From Deltaproteobacteria bacterium (GTDB taxonomy: Bacteria; Desulfobacterota; Syntrophia; Syntrophales; UBA2210): a stretch of 43,163 bases of DNA. Under the pieces are notes generated by a model that saw only the letters and a program-made list of their open reading frames with translations, was not told the DNA's origin and ran no database searches. Positions within the stretch are counted from its first letter, which is position 1. Each line of letters begins with the position of its first letter. Both the position numbers and the translations under genes were made by a program. Below are positions 28,484 to 37,165 of the stretch, in pieces. The DNA is taken from contig JAFDBG010000005.1 in NCBI GenBank assembly GCA_019313385.1, positions 1 through 43,163 on the forward strand. The letters are read 5' to 3'.

Positions 28484-30964
28484 ATGGATCAGTTGTTCCA
28501 GAAGAACATACCGGTAACGATAGAAGCTGAGATGAAGAAGTCCTACATGGAATACGCGATGAGCGTGATTGCAGGACGCGCCATTCCCGATATCAAGGAC
28601 GGATTAAAGCCGGTTCACAGAAGAGCACTATTCGCCATGTCTGAGCTTGGAAACCGGTGGAACAAGCCCTATAAGAAGTCCGCGAGGATAGTGGGTGATA
28701 TTATCGGCAAGTATCATCCCCATGGTGACACGGCTGCGTATGATACCGTCGTCAGGATGGCGCAGGATTTCTCCATGCGGTATCCACTCATTGACGGCCA
28801 GGGGAACTTCGGATCTGTTGATGGAGACCCGCCCGCTGCCATGCGTTATACAGAGGTCAGGATGGAGAAGATGGCGGAGGAGCTTCTCTCGGATCTTGAT
28901 AAGGATACCGTTGATTTTATTCCGAACTACGACGGCTCTCTTCAGGAACCGGTGGTGCTGCCCGCCAGGATTCCTACCCTCCTTCTAAACGGGTCGTCGG
29001 GAATAGCAGTTGGTTTGACAACCAATGTCCCCCCTCATAATCTTACCGAACTTGTCGATGGAATAATCGAGCTTATACATAATCCCGAACTTTCGGTTGA
29101 CGATCTCATGGTATTCATCAAGGGCCCCGACTTTCCGACGGCTGGCTTTATCAACGGCCGAGACGGAATAGTCTCCGCCTACCGTACGGGGCGCGGTATC
29201 ATCAGAATCAGAGCGCGTGCAATCATCGAGCGAAACGCCAGAAACGACAGAGAGAGCATCATCATTACGGAACTTCCCTACCAGGTGAACAAGGCACATC
29301 TGATAGAAAAGATATCGGACCTGGTAAAGGAAAAGAAGATCAGCGGTATATCCGACCTGAGAGACGAATCGGACCGGGAAGGGATGAGGGTCGTTATCGA
29401 TCTAAAACGGGACGAGATGTCGGGGGTTATTCTCAACCAGTTGTATAAGCACACCCAGATGGAATCGACGTTCGGCATCATCATGCTGGCCATTGACCGG
29501 GGACAGCCCCGGCTGATGAACCTAAAAGAAATCCTAGTTAAGTTTATTGATTTCAGGAAAGAAATTGTTACCAGAAGGACGATGTTTGAACTGACCCGAG
29601 CCAGGGAGAAACTGCATATCCTGGAGGGGCTCATTATCGCCCTCGACAATATTGATGAGGTCATCGCTGTTATTAAAGCGTCCGAAAACGCGAAGACGGC
29701 AGCCGAAGAGCTGATGGCCCGATTCGGCCTGAGTGAGGAACAGACCAAGGCGATCCTGGAGATGAGGTTGCAGAGGCTGACCGGTCTGGAACGTGACAAG
29801 ATACGGGATGAACATATAGAGATATCAGCCCTTGTTAAGAAACTGGAGGGCATACTTGCGGATTCCCAGAAGGTACTCGATATCATTATAGCGGAGCTGG
29901 AGGATATACAGAAGCGGTATGGGGATGTGAGGAGAACGGAGATCGTCCTGAGCAGTACCGACATCGGGATTGAAGACATGATTGTGGAGGAGGATATGGT
30001 GGTGACCATATCACACCAGAACTACATCAAGAGAAATCCGGCCAGCCTGTACAGGAGCCAGCACCGTGGAGGGCGCGGCAAAGTCGGCATGGGTACGAAG
30101 GAAGACGATTTTCTCGAGAGGATGTTTATAGCCTCGACACACAGTCATATCCTGTTTTTCACCAATATGGGACGTATATACTGGCTGAAGATATACCAGA
30201 TTCCCCAGGCGGGAAGGGCCGCCAAGGGAAAGGCGATCGTGAATCTGATCGGGGTATCGAAGGACGAGAAGATTACGGCGGTTCTTCCTGTAAAGGAGTT
30301 TGTTGAGGATAAATTTGTTATAATGGCGACCAAGCGGGGAATTATCAAAAAGACGGACCTCATTGCCTATTCCAATCCCCGCTCCGGCGGCATCATTGCG
30401 TTGACCCTCGACGAAGGGGATGAACTGATTGATGTCAAACAGACGAACGGCGACCAGGATATCTTCCTCGGTGCCAGGAAGGGCAACGCGATCCGATTCA
30501 ACGAGAAAAATGTTCGTGCCATGGGAAGAACGGCCCGTGGTGTAGTCGGAATTAGAATGGCAGCCGATGACGAAGTGGTTGGTATGGAGGTGCTGAGTGA
30601 CCACAATTCCATCCTGACTGTTTCGGAAAATGGGTTTGGCAAGAGGACGGAAATTTCGGAATATAGGCTTCAGTCGCGGGGAGGAAAGGGCATTATTAAT
30701 CTCAAGACCACACAGAAGATTGGGCCTGTGACACGCATAAAACAGGTCACTGGCGATGAGGACATTATGCTGATCAGTAACACGGGTAATATTATACGAC
30801 TTGGCGTTAATGAGGTTTCACTCCTGCACCGCAGTACTCAGGGAGTCAAGCTGATAGATCTGGATGACGAAGAGACGCTTGTGGGATTGGCAAGAGTTGA
30901 ACGTGAAGAGCCCGATATGGAGGAAGATTTATCCGGTGAGGAATCGGAGGCGTTTGATTTTTGA
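28484..30964 (+). CDS. gyrA: DNA gyrase subunit A
   Basis: This 826-aa subunit cuts and rejoins DNA. The catalytic Tyr122 is in [10 protein letters not shown], at the same number as in Escherichia coli. The quinolone-resistance region reads [10 protein letters not shown] with Thr83 and Asp87; Thr at 83 is natural in several bacteria. The C-terminal beta-pinwheel starts with a GyrA-box-like QHRGGRG, where His replaces the usual second Arg/Lys, and ends with an acidic tail. It follows gyrB after 73 bases. Confidence 0.95.
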   Translation: MDQLFQKNIPVTIEAEMKKSYMEYAMSVIAGRAIPDIKDGLKPVHRRALFAMSELGNRWNKPYKKSARIVGDIIGKYHPHGDTAAYDTVVRMAQDFSMRYPLIDGQGNFGSVDGDPPAAMRYTEVRMEKMAEELLSDLDKDTVDFIPNYDGSLQEPVVLPARIPTLLLNGSSGIAVGLTTNVPPHNLTELVDGIIELIHNPELSVDDLMVFIKGPDFPTAGFINGRDGIVSAYRTGRGIIRIRARAIIERNARNDRESIIITELPYQVNKAHLIEKISDLVKEKKISGISDLRDESDREGMRVVIDLKRDEMSGVILNQLYKHTQMESTFGIIMLAIDRGQPRLMNLKEILVKFIDFRKEIVTRRTMFELTRAREKLHILEGLIIALDNIDEVIAVIKASENAKTAAEELMARFGLSEEQTKAILEMRLQRLTGLERDKIRDEHIEISALVKKLEGILADSQKVLDIIIAELEDIQKRYGDVRRTEIVLSSTDIGIEDMIVEEDMVVTISHQNYIKRNPASLYRSQHRGGRGKVGMGTKEDDFLERMFIASTHSHILFFTNMGRIYWLKIYQIPQAGRAAKGKAIVNLIGVSKDEKITAVLPVKEFVEDKFVIMATKRGIIKKTDLIAYSNPRSGGIIALTLDEGDELIDVKQTNGDQDIFLGARKGNAIRFNEKNVRAMGRTARGVVGIRMAADDEVVGMEVLSDHNSILTVSENGFGKRTEISEYRLQSRGGKGIINLKTTQKIGPVTRIKQVTGDEDIMLISNTGNIIRLGVNEVSLLHRSTQGVKLIDLDDEETLVGLARVEREEPDMEEDLSGEESEAFDF

Positions 30965-31411
30965 TGGGGGTGTCCGGCTATCAATCATTATAGACCAACC
31001 CGGAAATTCTCAAGAATGACAACTGCGTAAAAAATTGAACCTGGGTACGTCCACCATTCCAGCAGAAGAGGGAATAATGGACGTACCCAGTATATTGTAA
31101 GAGGGTCAGGACGTTCAGCTTTCTAATCAGGACATCTGCGTTTGAGCTGAATCATTCACTGAGTTTTTCGTATTTTTCCACATTCCATGCAAGTTGAAGT
31201 ATGTCGTGGAATGCGGGTGCTGCTACCACCATCAATTTGGACCCGGATCGCAGGCACTATCTCAGAGCTGTTGTAATGGGCATAATGCTGGGATCCCCTT
31301 TCATTCAAATTTTCCGCTGAAGAAGAGGGCATATCTGCCGATAGTCGAGCGGGGACACCTCTTTCATTTCTCAGGCGGGTGTTCTATACTTGACAAAAGC
31401 AGGTATCCGAT
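30965..31411. other. Gyrase to archease intergenic region
   Basis: No gene was recognised in these 447 bases. They contain a strong long-stem inverted repeat at 31041-31090. A TTGACA is present just before archease (about 31390-31395), but a matching -10 would overlap the start codon, so its value as a promoter is doubtful. Confidence 0.5.
31041..31090. repeat. 20-bp inverted repeat with 10-base loop
   Basis: The arm 31041-31060, beginning CTGGGTACGTCCA, pairs with 31071-31090, ending TGGACGTACCCAG. There are 18 of 20 matches, including 13 contiguous outer pairs. The loop is 31061-31070. No T-run follows on the plus strand. On the minus strand a run of six T (complement of an A-run near 31029-31034) lies a few bases beyond. 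It may be a terminator-like hairpin after gyrA or a small mobile-element relic. Confidence 0.65.
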
Positions 31412-31855
31412 ATGAATAAAGATAAAGTTCAGGCGATCTTCTCGCCTTACAGTATATTTGATCATACGGCCGACTTGGGAGTGGAGATATATGGGATAGA
31501 TGAGCAGGATCTCTTCCGTAATGCCGCAGTTGCCCTTTTTGATATAATGACAGACGTAAGTCTTGTACATGTAAGAGGAGAGTGGGAAGTTTTTGCTGAA
31601 GGCAGCGATCTGGAGGAACTTCTGGTAAACTTCCTCAGAGAGATATTGTATATGTACAGCGGTGAGGGATTGTTGCTGAAAGAATTTGTTATTTCCGAGA
31701 TGGACAATTTTCACTTAAAGGGAACAGCAAGGGGGGAACCTTTTGTACATAACAGGCACTGTATGAATGTCGAGATAAAGGCAGTTACATACCACGGGAC
31801 AGAGATACACAGAGCTGCAGAAGTGTGGACCGGGAGGGTTATCCTTGATGTCTGA
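31412..31855 (+). CDS. Archease, activator of RtcB
   Basis: This 147-aa protein is an archease: it carries FDHTADLGVEIYG near the start and the C-terminal acidic EVWTGRVILDV, where the Asp residues bind metal. Archeases speed RtcB guanylylation and multiple turnover and widen nucleotide use. AGCAGG precedes the ATG at 31412. It overlaps rtcB by 8 bases, a strong sign that the two act together. Confidence 0.92.
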   Translation: MNKDKVQAIFSPYSIFDHTADLGVEIYGIDEQDLFRNAAVALFDIMTDVSLVHVRGEWEVFAEGSDLEELLVNFLREILYMYSGEGLLLKEFVISEMDNFHLKGTARGEPFVHNRHCMNVEIKAVTYHGTEIHRAAEVWTGRVILDV

Positions 31856-33293
31856 TATCAAGATAGAACGGCTTGATGCCTTCCGCTGGATCATACCCCC
31901 TACGGGCGGCATGCGTGTACCCGGGATTATCTATGCCGATGAGCGGATGATGAAAACGATGGGCACGGATGAAAGCCTCAAACAGGTCGCCAATGTGGCG
32001 CACCTTCCGGGGATCATCGGCCATTCACTGGCGATGCCCGATATTCACTGGGGATATGGATTCCCCATCGGCGGTGTCGCGGCTTTCGATATGGAAGAGG
32101 GGATTATCTCTCCCGGAGGGGTGGGATATGATATCAATTGCGGCGTTCGCCTGATGGCGACTAATCTCCAGTTTAACGAAATCAGAAACAGGGTGAAAGA
32201 GCTTGTTATCGCTCTCTTCAAGAATATACCCGCTGGTGTGGGCTCCGAAAGTGCCCTGAGGCTTTCGATGGATGAAGAAAAAAAGGTGCTGCGCCAGGGA
32301 GCCGCGTGGGCGATTAACCGTGGCTATGGCTCCGACGATGATCTTGCCAAGACCGAAGATGGCGGCGCGATGCGGGGGGCGGACCCTGCTTGTGTGAGCG
32401 ACCGGGCCCTCGAGCGGGGAAAAAGACAGCTGGGGACCCTGGGTTCCGGGAATCATTTTCTGGAGATAGAGGTCGTCGAAGAGATATTCGACCGGCGCGT
32501 TGCTGCTGCATTCGGATTGACTGCCGAAGGACAGGTTGCCGTCGCCATCCACACCGGGTCACGGGGCTTCGGATATCAGGTGTGCGACGACTATCTCGCG
32601 CGAATGGTCAAGCACAGCAGTGCTCTGGACTTTCCCCTCCCTGACCGGCAGCTGGCCTGTGCGTATCTTGGCTCGGATGAGGCGAAGGAATATATGGCCG
32701 CCATGGCCTGTGCCGCGAATTATGCCTGGGCGAACAGGCAGATGTTGATGCACTGGACGGCACAGACCTTTGAGAAGACCCTGCAACGCTCTCCACGCGA
32801 CATAGGAATGAGGCTGGTTTACGATGTGTGTCACAACATCGCAAAGGTGGAAGAATTTGAGATAGCGGGCAGTAAAAAAAGCTTATGCGTACACCGCAAG
32901 GGGGCCACGCGGGCGCTGCCTCCCCGGCACCCAGCCCTGCCGGACGTGTATCGTGAGGTGGGCCAGCCGGTACTGATACCCGGGGACATGGGGACAGGAT
33001 CGTATGTGCTCGCGGGAACAGACAAGGCCCTCGAGGAGACCTTCGGCAGTACCTGCCATGGCGCCGGGCGTGTGATGAGCCGCGGCAGGGCGATGAAGGC
33101 GAGCAGAAACCGCTTGATCGCCGCCGAAATGGCAGATCGGGGGGTTATCGTGATGGCTGCGGGTAAAAAGACACTGAGCGAAGAGATGCCGGAGGCATAT
33201 AAGGATATAGACGAGGTGGTGAATGTGGTCCATCGGGCCGGCCTGTCCAAAAAGGTCGCGCGGCTCAGGTCCGTCGGGTGTATCAAGGGGTGA
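31848..33293 (+). CDS. rtcB: RNA-splicing ligase RtcB
   Basis: This 481-aa enzyme joins RNA 3'-phosphate or 2',3'-cyclic phosphate ends to 5'-OH ends using GTP and Mn2+. It shows GGVGYDINCGVR (metal-binding Asp and Cys), LGSGNHFLEIEVV, HTGSRGFGYQV and the CHGAGRVMSR block with the His that is guanylylated. ATG 31848 is used; a TTG at 31845 is possible. The gene follows archease with overlap. Its role is probably repair of cleaved tRNA or other RNA. It is the last chromosomal-core gene before the accessory block. Confidence 0.95.
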   Translation: MSDIKIERLDAFRWIIPPTGGMRVPGIIYADERMMKTMGTDESLKQVANVAHLPGIIGHSLAMPDIHWGYGFPIGGVAAFDMEEGIISPGGVGYDINCGVRLMATNLQFNEIRNRVKELVIALFKNIPAGVGSESALRLSMDEEKKVLRQGAAWAINRGYGSDDDLAKTEDGGAMRGADPACVSDRALERGKRQLGTLGSGNHFLEIEVVEEIFDRRVAAAFGLTAEGQVAVAIHTGSRGFGYQVCDDYLARMVKHSSALDFPLPDRQLACAYLGSDEAKEYMAAMACAANYAWANRQMLMHWTAQTFEKTLQRSPRDIGMRLVYDVCHNIAKVEEFEIAGSKKSLCVHRKGATRALPPRHPALPDVYREVGQPVLIPGDMGTGSYVLAGTDKALEETFGSTCHGAGRVMSRGRAMKASRNRLIAAEMADRGVIVMAAGKKTLSEEMPEAYKDIDEVVNVVHRAGLSKKVARLRSVGCIKG

Positions 33294-33312
33294 CCCGGAA
33301 ATATCCTTTGGC

Positions 33313-33340
33313 TTGACAACAGACCTTAGCCTGATATATT
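33313..33340 (+). promoter_or_regulatory. Promoter of the accessory block
   Basis: TTGACA at 33313-33318 and TATATT at 33335-33340 are separated by 16 bases. Both match the consensus well. The site lies about 170 bases before the small HTH gene, leaving a long, structured leader. Confidence 0.5.
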
Positions 33341-33372
33341 TTAGTGCTGTTTATCATGGTTTATCTGAGTGA

Positions 33373-33486
33373 AAGCCCTGTAAGTCGGGCACATGACAAG
33401 CCGTGAACCGATAGGATAAGGCCCTGTCTGCCTGAGCGGGGATGTTCGTAGACAAGCGACGCACAGGCAGGCGCGCCTGTGGGGCC
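33373..33486 (+). ncRNA. Structured leader RNA candidate
   Basis: The leader between promoter and HTH gene is GC-rich with nested pairing. GCCC-8-GGGC forms one hairpin (near 33375-33390). CTGCCTG (33428-33434) pairs with CAGGCAG (33464-33470), enclosed by GGCCC (33420-33424) with GGGCC (33482-33486). AGGCGCGCCT is a perfect palindrome overlapping the right arm. I do not recognise a known riboswitch class. It could be a regulatory leader or part of an integration site. Confidence 0.35.
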
Positions 33487-33507
33487 AAGAGTGAATGGAG
33501 ACAGACG

Positions 33508-33708
33508 ATGGAAGACAGGTGGTTTTCCGTAGACGATATAGCGGCTTATCTCGGCGTCAAGCGGGATACCGTTTATAGATGGATAAGTGAGAGAAATATG
33601 CCGGGGCACAAGATCGGTCGCCTGTGGAAGTTTCGGAAAGAAGAGGTCGACGAGTGGATGCAAAGCGGTGATGGCACAGAAAAGCGTAAAGACGGTGCCA
33701 GGAAATGA
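33508..33708 (+). CDS. Excisionase-family helix-turn-helix protein
   Basis: This 66-aa protein is a winged helix-turn-helix of the excisionase (HTH_17) type: WFSVDDIAAYLGVKRDTVYRWISE followed by the wing GHKIGRLWKFRKEEVDEWM. Such proteins act as small transcriptional regulators or recombination directionality factors. ATG 33508 is supported by GGAG 6 bases upstream; the longer open frame is through the structured leader. No integrase is seen in the window, so control of the downstream helicase-methylase cassette is the more likely job. Confidence 0.85.
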   Translation: MEDRWFSVDDIAAYLGVKRDTVYRWISERNMPGHKIGRLWKFRKEEVDEWMQSGDGTEKRKDGARK

Positions 33709-33838
33709 TGGGGAAAAGGATATGGGTGAGGTAATATCTGTTCCGCATAAAGATCGATACCGTTCAGAAGCTCAAGGGTGGCCAGAATAACGAAAGGCCG
33801 GAAATGATCAGGTATCAGAATCAGAGGGGAAACTGCAC

Positions 33839-36800
33839 ATGATATCATCTAGCCTAAAAACATCCGGTATTCGGGACAACCACCATCGGGGAGCGATAGG
33901 TGATTTTCTCAAAGAGAAGATCCTTCAAGGCTCAGACCTCTCATTCGTCTCCGCTTATTTCACTATTTACGCATATGCCGCTCTTAAGGACCAGCTCGAC
34001 CGGATCGATCATCTCCGGTTCCTTTTCGGAGAACCGCAATTCATCAAGTCACTTGACCCTGACAAAACAGAGAAAAAGGCCTTCAGCATTGAAGACGACG
34101 CACTTTCGTTGTCCAATCGCCTTGAGCAGAAACGAGTGGCCGGGGAATGCTCGGATTGGCTGAAGAGCAAAGTAGATATCAGATCGATTGTCAAGCCGGG
34201 CTTTCTTCACGGCAAGATGTACCACATGAATAACAACGGCGTTCAAGAAGCCATTATCGGAAGCTCGAACTTTACGGTGCGAGGCCTTGGCCTGAGCGCT
34301 TTGAATAACAACATCGAGCTCAATCTCGAGGTTGACAGCGCCAGAGATCGGAAAGACCTGAAAAATTGGTTTGACGAAGTATGGAACGACAGCACGCTTG
34401 TAAAGGATGTCAAAACGGATGTCCTGAACTATCTCGCGCAGCTATACGAGAATCATTCGCCGGAGTTCATATACTTCAAGACGCTCTTCCACATTTTTGA
34501 GGATTACTTGTCGGAGGCGGAACGTAGCGGCCTCCTCGACGAGAAGACCGGCTTCTTCGAATCAGGTGTATGGAACATGCTCTATAGTTTCCAAAAGGAC
34601 GGCGTAAAGGGCGCGATAAACAAGATATTGAAGCATAACGGGTGCATCATAGCGGACAGTGTCGGTCTGGGTAAAACATTCGAAGCCTTGGCGGTTATCA
34701 AATACTTTGAACTTCTCAACGGTCGCGTGCTCGTTCTCTGTCCCAAAAAGCTGGAAGATAATTGGAGGGTCTATCGTGAAAACGACACACGCAATCCCCT
34801 TCTCAGAGATCGGTTTGCGTTCACTGTGCTGGCCCATACCGATTTGGGGCGGGATGCCTACGAAACTCACAATTGGGGTAATTATGATCTCGTGGTTATC
34901 GATGAGTCTCACAACTTCCGCAATAACGCCTGGGGCAAGGTTCAGGAGGACGGCGCTCGCAAGACCACGCGTTACGAGTTTCTGATGAAGCAAGTCCTTC
35001 AGACGGGCGTGGATACCAAGGTGCTGCTGCTCTCGGCAACTCCGGTGAACACCAGCCTCAAGGATTTACGAAATCAGTTCCTGCTGATCACACAGGATCA
35101 GGACCGGGCCTTCCACGAGTCGCTTGACATCTACAGCATCACCCAGGCGATGAAGAATGCGCAAACCCACTTCACCCAGTGGGCGGACCCGAAGAGGAAC
35201 CCGGAGCGCAAAGTCAGCCGCCTGCTCGACGCCCTGGATTCCGCATTCTTCAAGCTGCTTGACGAACTGACGATAGCACGATCCCGTCGGCACATCATCA
35301 GCTACTACGGGACCGAGCGTATGGGCGAATTTCCCGAACGGCTCAAACCGATAGCCCTGCATCCGGCTACGGATAACAAGGGATACTTTCCATCCTACGA
35401 TGACCTGAATGCGGCTATCTCCGAATACAAGCTGACCATATTCAATCCGTCCGCCTATCTGGAAGACGCCCATGTAAATCGCTACATCAAGGACAGCGAG
35501 CAACTGGTCCTTTTTAACGACCAGAAAAAGCGCGAATTCTATCTGATCGGCATGATGCGTACGAACTATCTGAAGAGACTCGAAAGCTCCGTACACAGCT
35601 TCAAGGTGTCGATCGACCGGACGATCAAGAAGATCGACGCCCTGTTGGAGAAGATCGACTATTTCGAAGGTAACTTCGACGAGTACACTCAACCCGACCT
35701 GTTCAAGGATCAGGGCGAGGAAGAGGAGGCGGAGCTTCTGGAAAGACTGATGGTAGGCAAGAAGCTCCCGATTCTGCTGGAGCACCTGAAACGCAGGGAG
35801 TGGAAGAAAGACCTGAAAAAGGACCGCAGACAGTTGATTGCCATTCACGAGAAAGCCGCGGCCGTCACTGCAGACCGGGACGCCAAGCTTCAGGAGTTGA
35901 AACAACTGATCCAGGACAAGATTAGCCACCCTCTTAACGATGACAATCGAAAAGTGCTGGTTTTTACTGCCTTTGCCGACACCGCGCAATATCTCTACGC
36001 GAACCTGAAGAACTGGGCATCTGAGGATCTGGGCCTGCACAGCGCGCTGGTTACCGGCACAGGCGACAACCGCACCACCTTTAAGCAACCCGGCTATACC
36101 CGCCAGACCGATTTCATCTCCATCCTGACCAACTTCTCGCCCCGTTCCAAGCTCCGCAAGAAGATGCCGAACATGCCGCAGGAGGGCGAGATAGACATTC
36201 TCATCGCCACCGATTGCATCTCTGAAGGTCAGAATCTCCAGGACTGTGACTACCTGATCAACTATGACATCCACTGGAACCCGGTGCAGATCATCCAGCG
36301 ATTCGGCCGAATCGATCGCCTTGGCAGCACCAATAAGCAGATTCAGCTTGTCAACTTCTGGCCCACTGACGACCTGAACAAGTATATCAATCTCAAGGAC
36401 CGTGTCGAAGCGCGTATGGCGATGGTGGACCTTGCTGCCAGCGGCGCTGACAATCTTCTCGATCCCGATCAGCTCGAAGCCCTGGTAGCTGAAGAAATGA
36501 CCTATCGTGAGAAGCAACTCATCCGGCTCAGGGACGAGGTAATCGATCTGGAGGAGATGGACGACAACGTATCGCTCAGCGAATTCACTCTCGACGATTT
36601 CCGTGTTGAGCTCATGAATTTCCTGGCCAACAACCGTAAACTGCTGGAGGAAGCCCCGCTGGGTCTCTATGCCGTGACGCCGACGCTTGACGAAATGAAA
36701 AATGCCGAGCTGTTTGACAAGAACTGGCACGAGATCGTGAAACCCGGTGTGATCTTCTGCCTGCGGCACAAGAACCCGCCGCAGGAAAAACGATCCTCCA

Positions 36801-37165
36801 ACGTTAATCCGTTGGGGCGGTATTACCTTCTCTATATTCGTAATGATGGCACCGTCCGTTTAACTTTTACCCAGGCAAAGAATGCCCTCTCCATGTTCAG
36901 GAAGCTCAGTGCAGGCAAGACCGCGCCGTATCAGGCGCTCTGCGACATGTTTGACCGGGAGACGAGAAACGGCTCGAAAATGGACACGTACAGCGGTTTG
37001 CTGGGCAAGTCAATCAACGCCATCGTCCGCACCTTCCAGAAACGCACCGCTGCCGGACTGCAATCCGGCCGGGATTTTGTTATCCCCGACAAGCAGGAAC
37101 AGGCCACTGATGCCTCTGATTTCGAACTCATCACCTGGCTTGTCATTAAAGCAGGGAAGAACTGA
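33839..37165 (+). CDS. Phospholipase D-like nuclease/SNF2-type helicase fusion
   Basis: This 1108-aa protein combines two parts. Residues about 1-190 form a PLD-like domain with one HGK (124-126) and GSSNFT (141-146) half-motif, so it would need to dimerise; the usual Asp of the HKD motif is Asn. Residues about 240-850 are a superfamily 2 SNF2-type ATPase: Walker A DSVGLGKT (273-280), DESH (355-358), LLLSATPVN, and QRFGRIDRLGS (from about 820). A C-terminal region of about 260 residues has no clear domain. The protein probably translocates on DNA and cuts or remodels it. GAGGGG precedes the ATG. Its stop overlaps the next start, so it is the first gene of a three-gene unit. Confidence 0.88.
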   Translation: MISSSLKTSGIRDNHHRGAIGDFLKEKILQGSDLSFVSAYFTIYAYAALKDQLDRIDHLRFLFGEPQFIKSLDPDKTEKKAFSIEDDALSLSNRLEQKRVAGECSDWLKSKVDIRSIVKPGFLHGKMYHMNNNGVQEAIIGSSNFTVRGLGLSALNNNIELNLEVDSARDRKDLKNWFDEVWNDSTLVKDVKTDVLNYLAQLYENHSPEFIYFKTLFHIFEDYLSEAERSGLLDEKTGFFESGVWNMLYSFQKDGVKGAINKILKHNGCIIADSVGLGKTFEALAVIKYFELLNGRVLVLCPKKLEDNWRVYRENDTRNPLLRDRFAFTVLAHTDLGRDAYETHNWGNYDLVVIDESHNFRNNAWGKVQEDGARKTTRYEFLMKQVLQTGVDTKVLLLSATPVNTSLKDLRNQFLLITQDQDRAFHESLDIYSITQAMKNAQTHFTQWADPKRNPERKVSRLLDALDSAFFKLLDELTIARSRRHIISYYGTERMGEFPERLKPIALHPATDNKGYFPSYDDLNAAISEYKLTIFNPSAYLEDAHVNRYIKDSEQLVLFNDQKKREFYLIGMMRTNYLKRLESSVHSFKVSIDRTIKKIDALLEKIDYFEGNFDEYTQPDLFKDQGEEEEAELLERLMVGKKLPILLEHLKRREWKKDLKKDRRQLIAIHEKAAAVTADRDAKLQELKQLIQDKISHPLNDDNRKVLVFTAFADTAQYLYANLKNWASEDLGLHSALVTGTGDNRTTFKQPGYTRQTDFISILTNFSPRSKLRKKMPNMPQEGEIDILIATDCISEGQNLQDCDYLINYDIHWNPVQIIQRFGRIDRLGSTNKQIQLVNFWPTDDLNKYINLKDRVEARMAMVDLAASGADNLLDPDQLEALVAEEMTYREKQLIRLRDEVIDLEEMDDNVSLSEFTLDDFRVELMNFLANNRKLLEEAPLGLYAVTPTLDEMKNAELFDKNWHEIVKPGVIFCLRHKNPPQEKRSSNVNPLGRYYLLYIRNDGTVRLTFTQAKNALSMFRKLSAGKTAPYQALCDMFDRETRNGSKMDTYSGLLGKSINAIVRTFQKRTAAGLQSGRDFVIPDKQEQATDASDFELITWLVIKAGKN

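Noticed and set aside
31390-31412. TTGACA just before archease as a promoter
   Set aside because: With normal spacing the -10 would fall on the start codon, which would need a leaderless transcript; not supported further.
31194-31415. A 73-codon plus open frame after gyrA
   Set aside because: No ribosome binding site, odd composition rich in Cys and His, and overlap with the archease start; treated as non-coding.
35066-36769. A 567-codon open frame on the minus strand
   Set aside because: It is the antisense of the helicase gene in GC-rich DNA; the plus frame has clear SF2 motifs.
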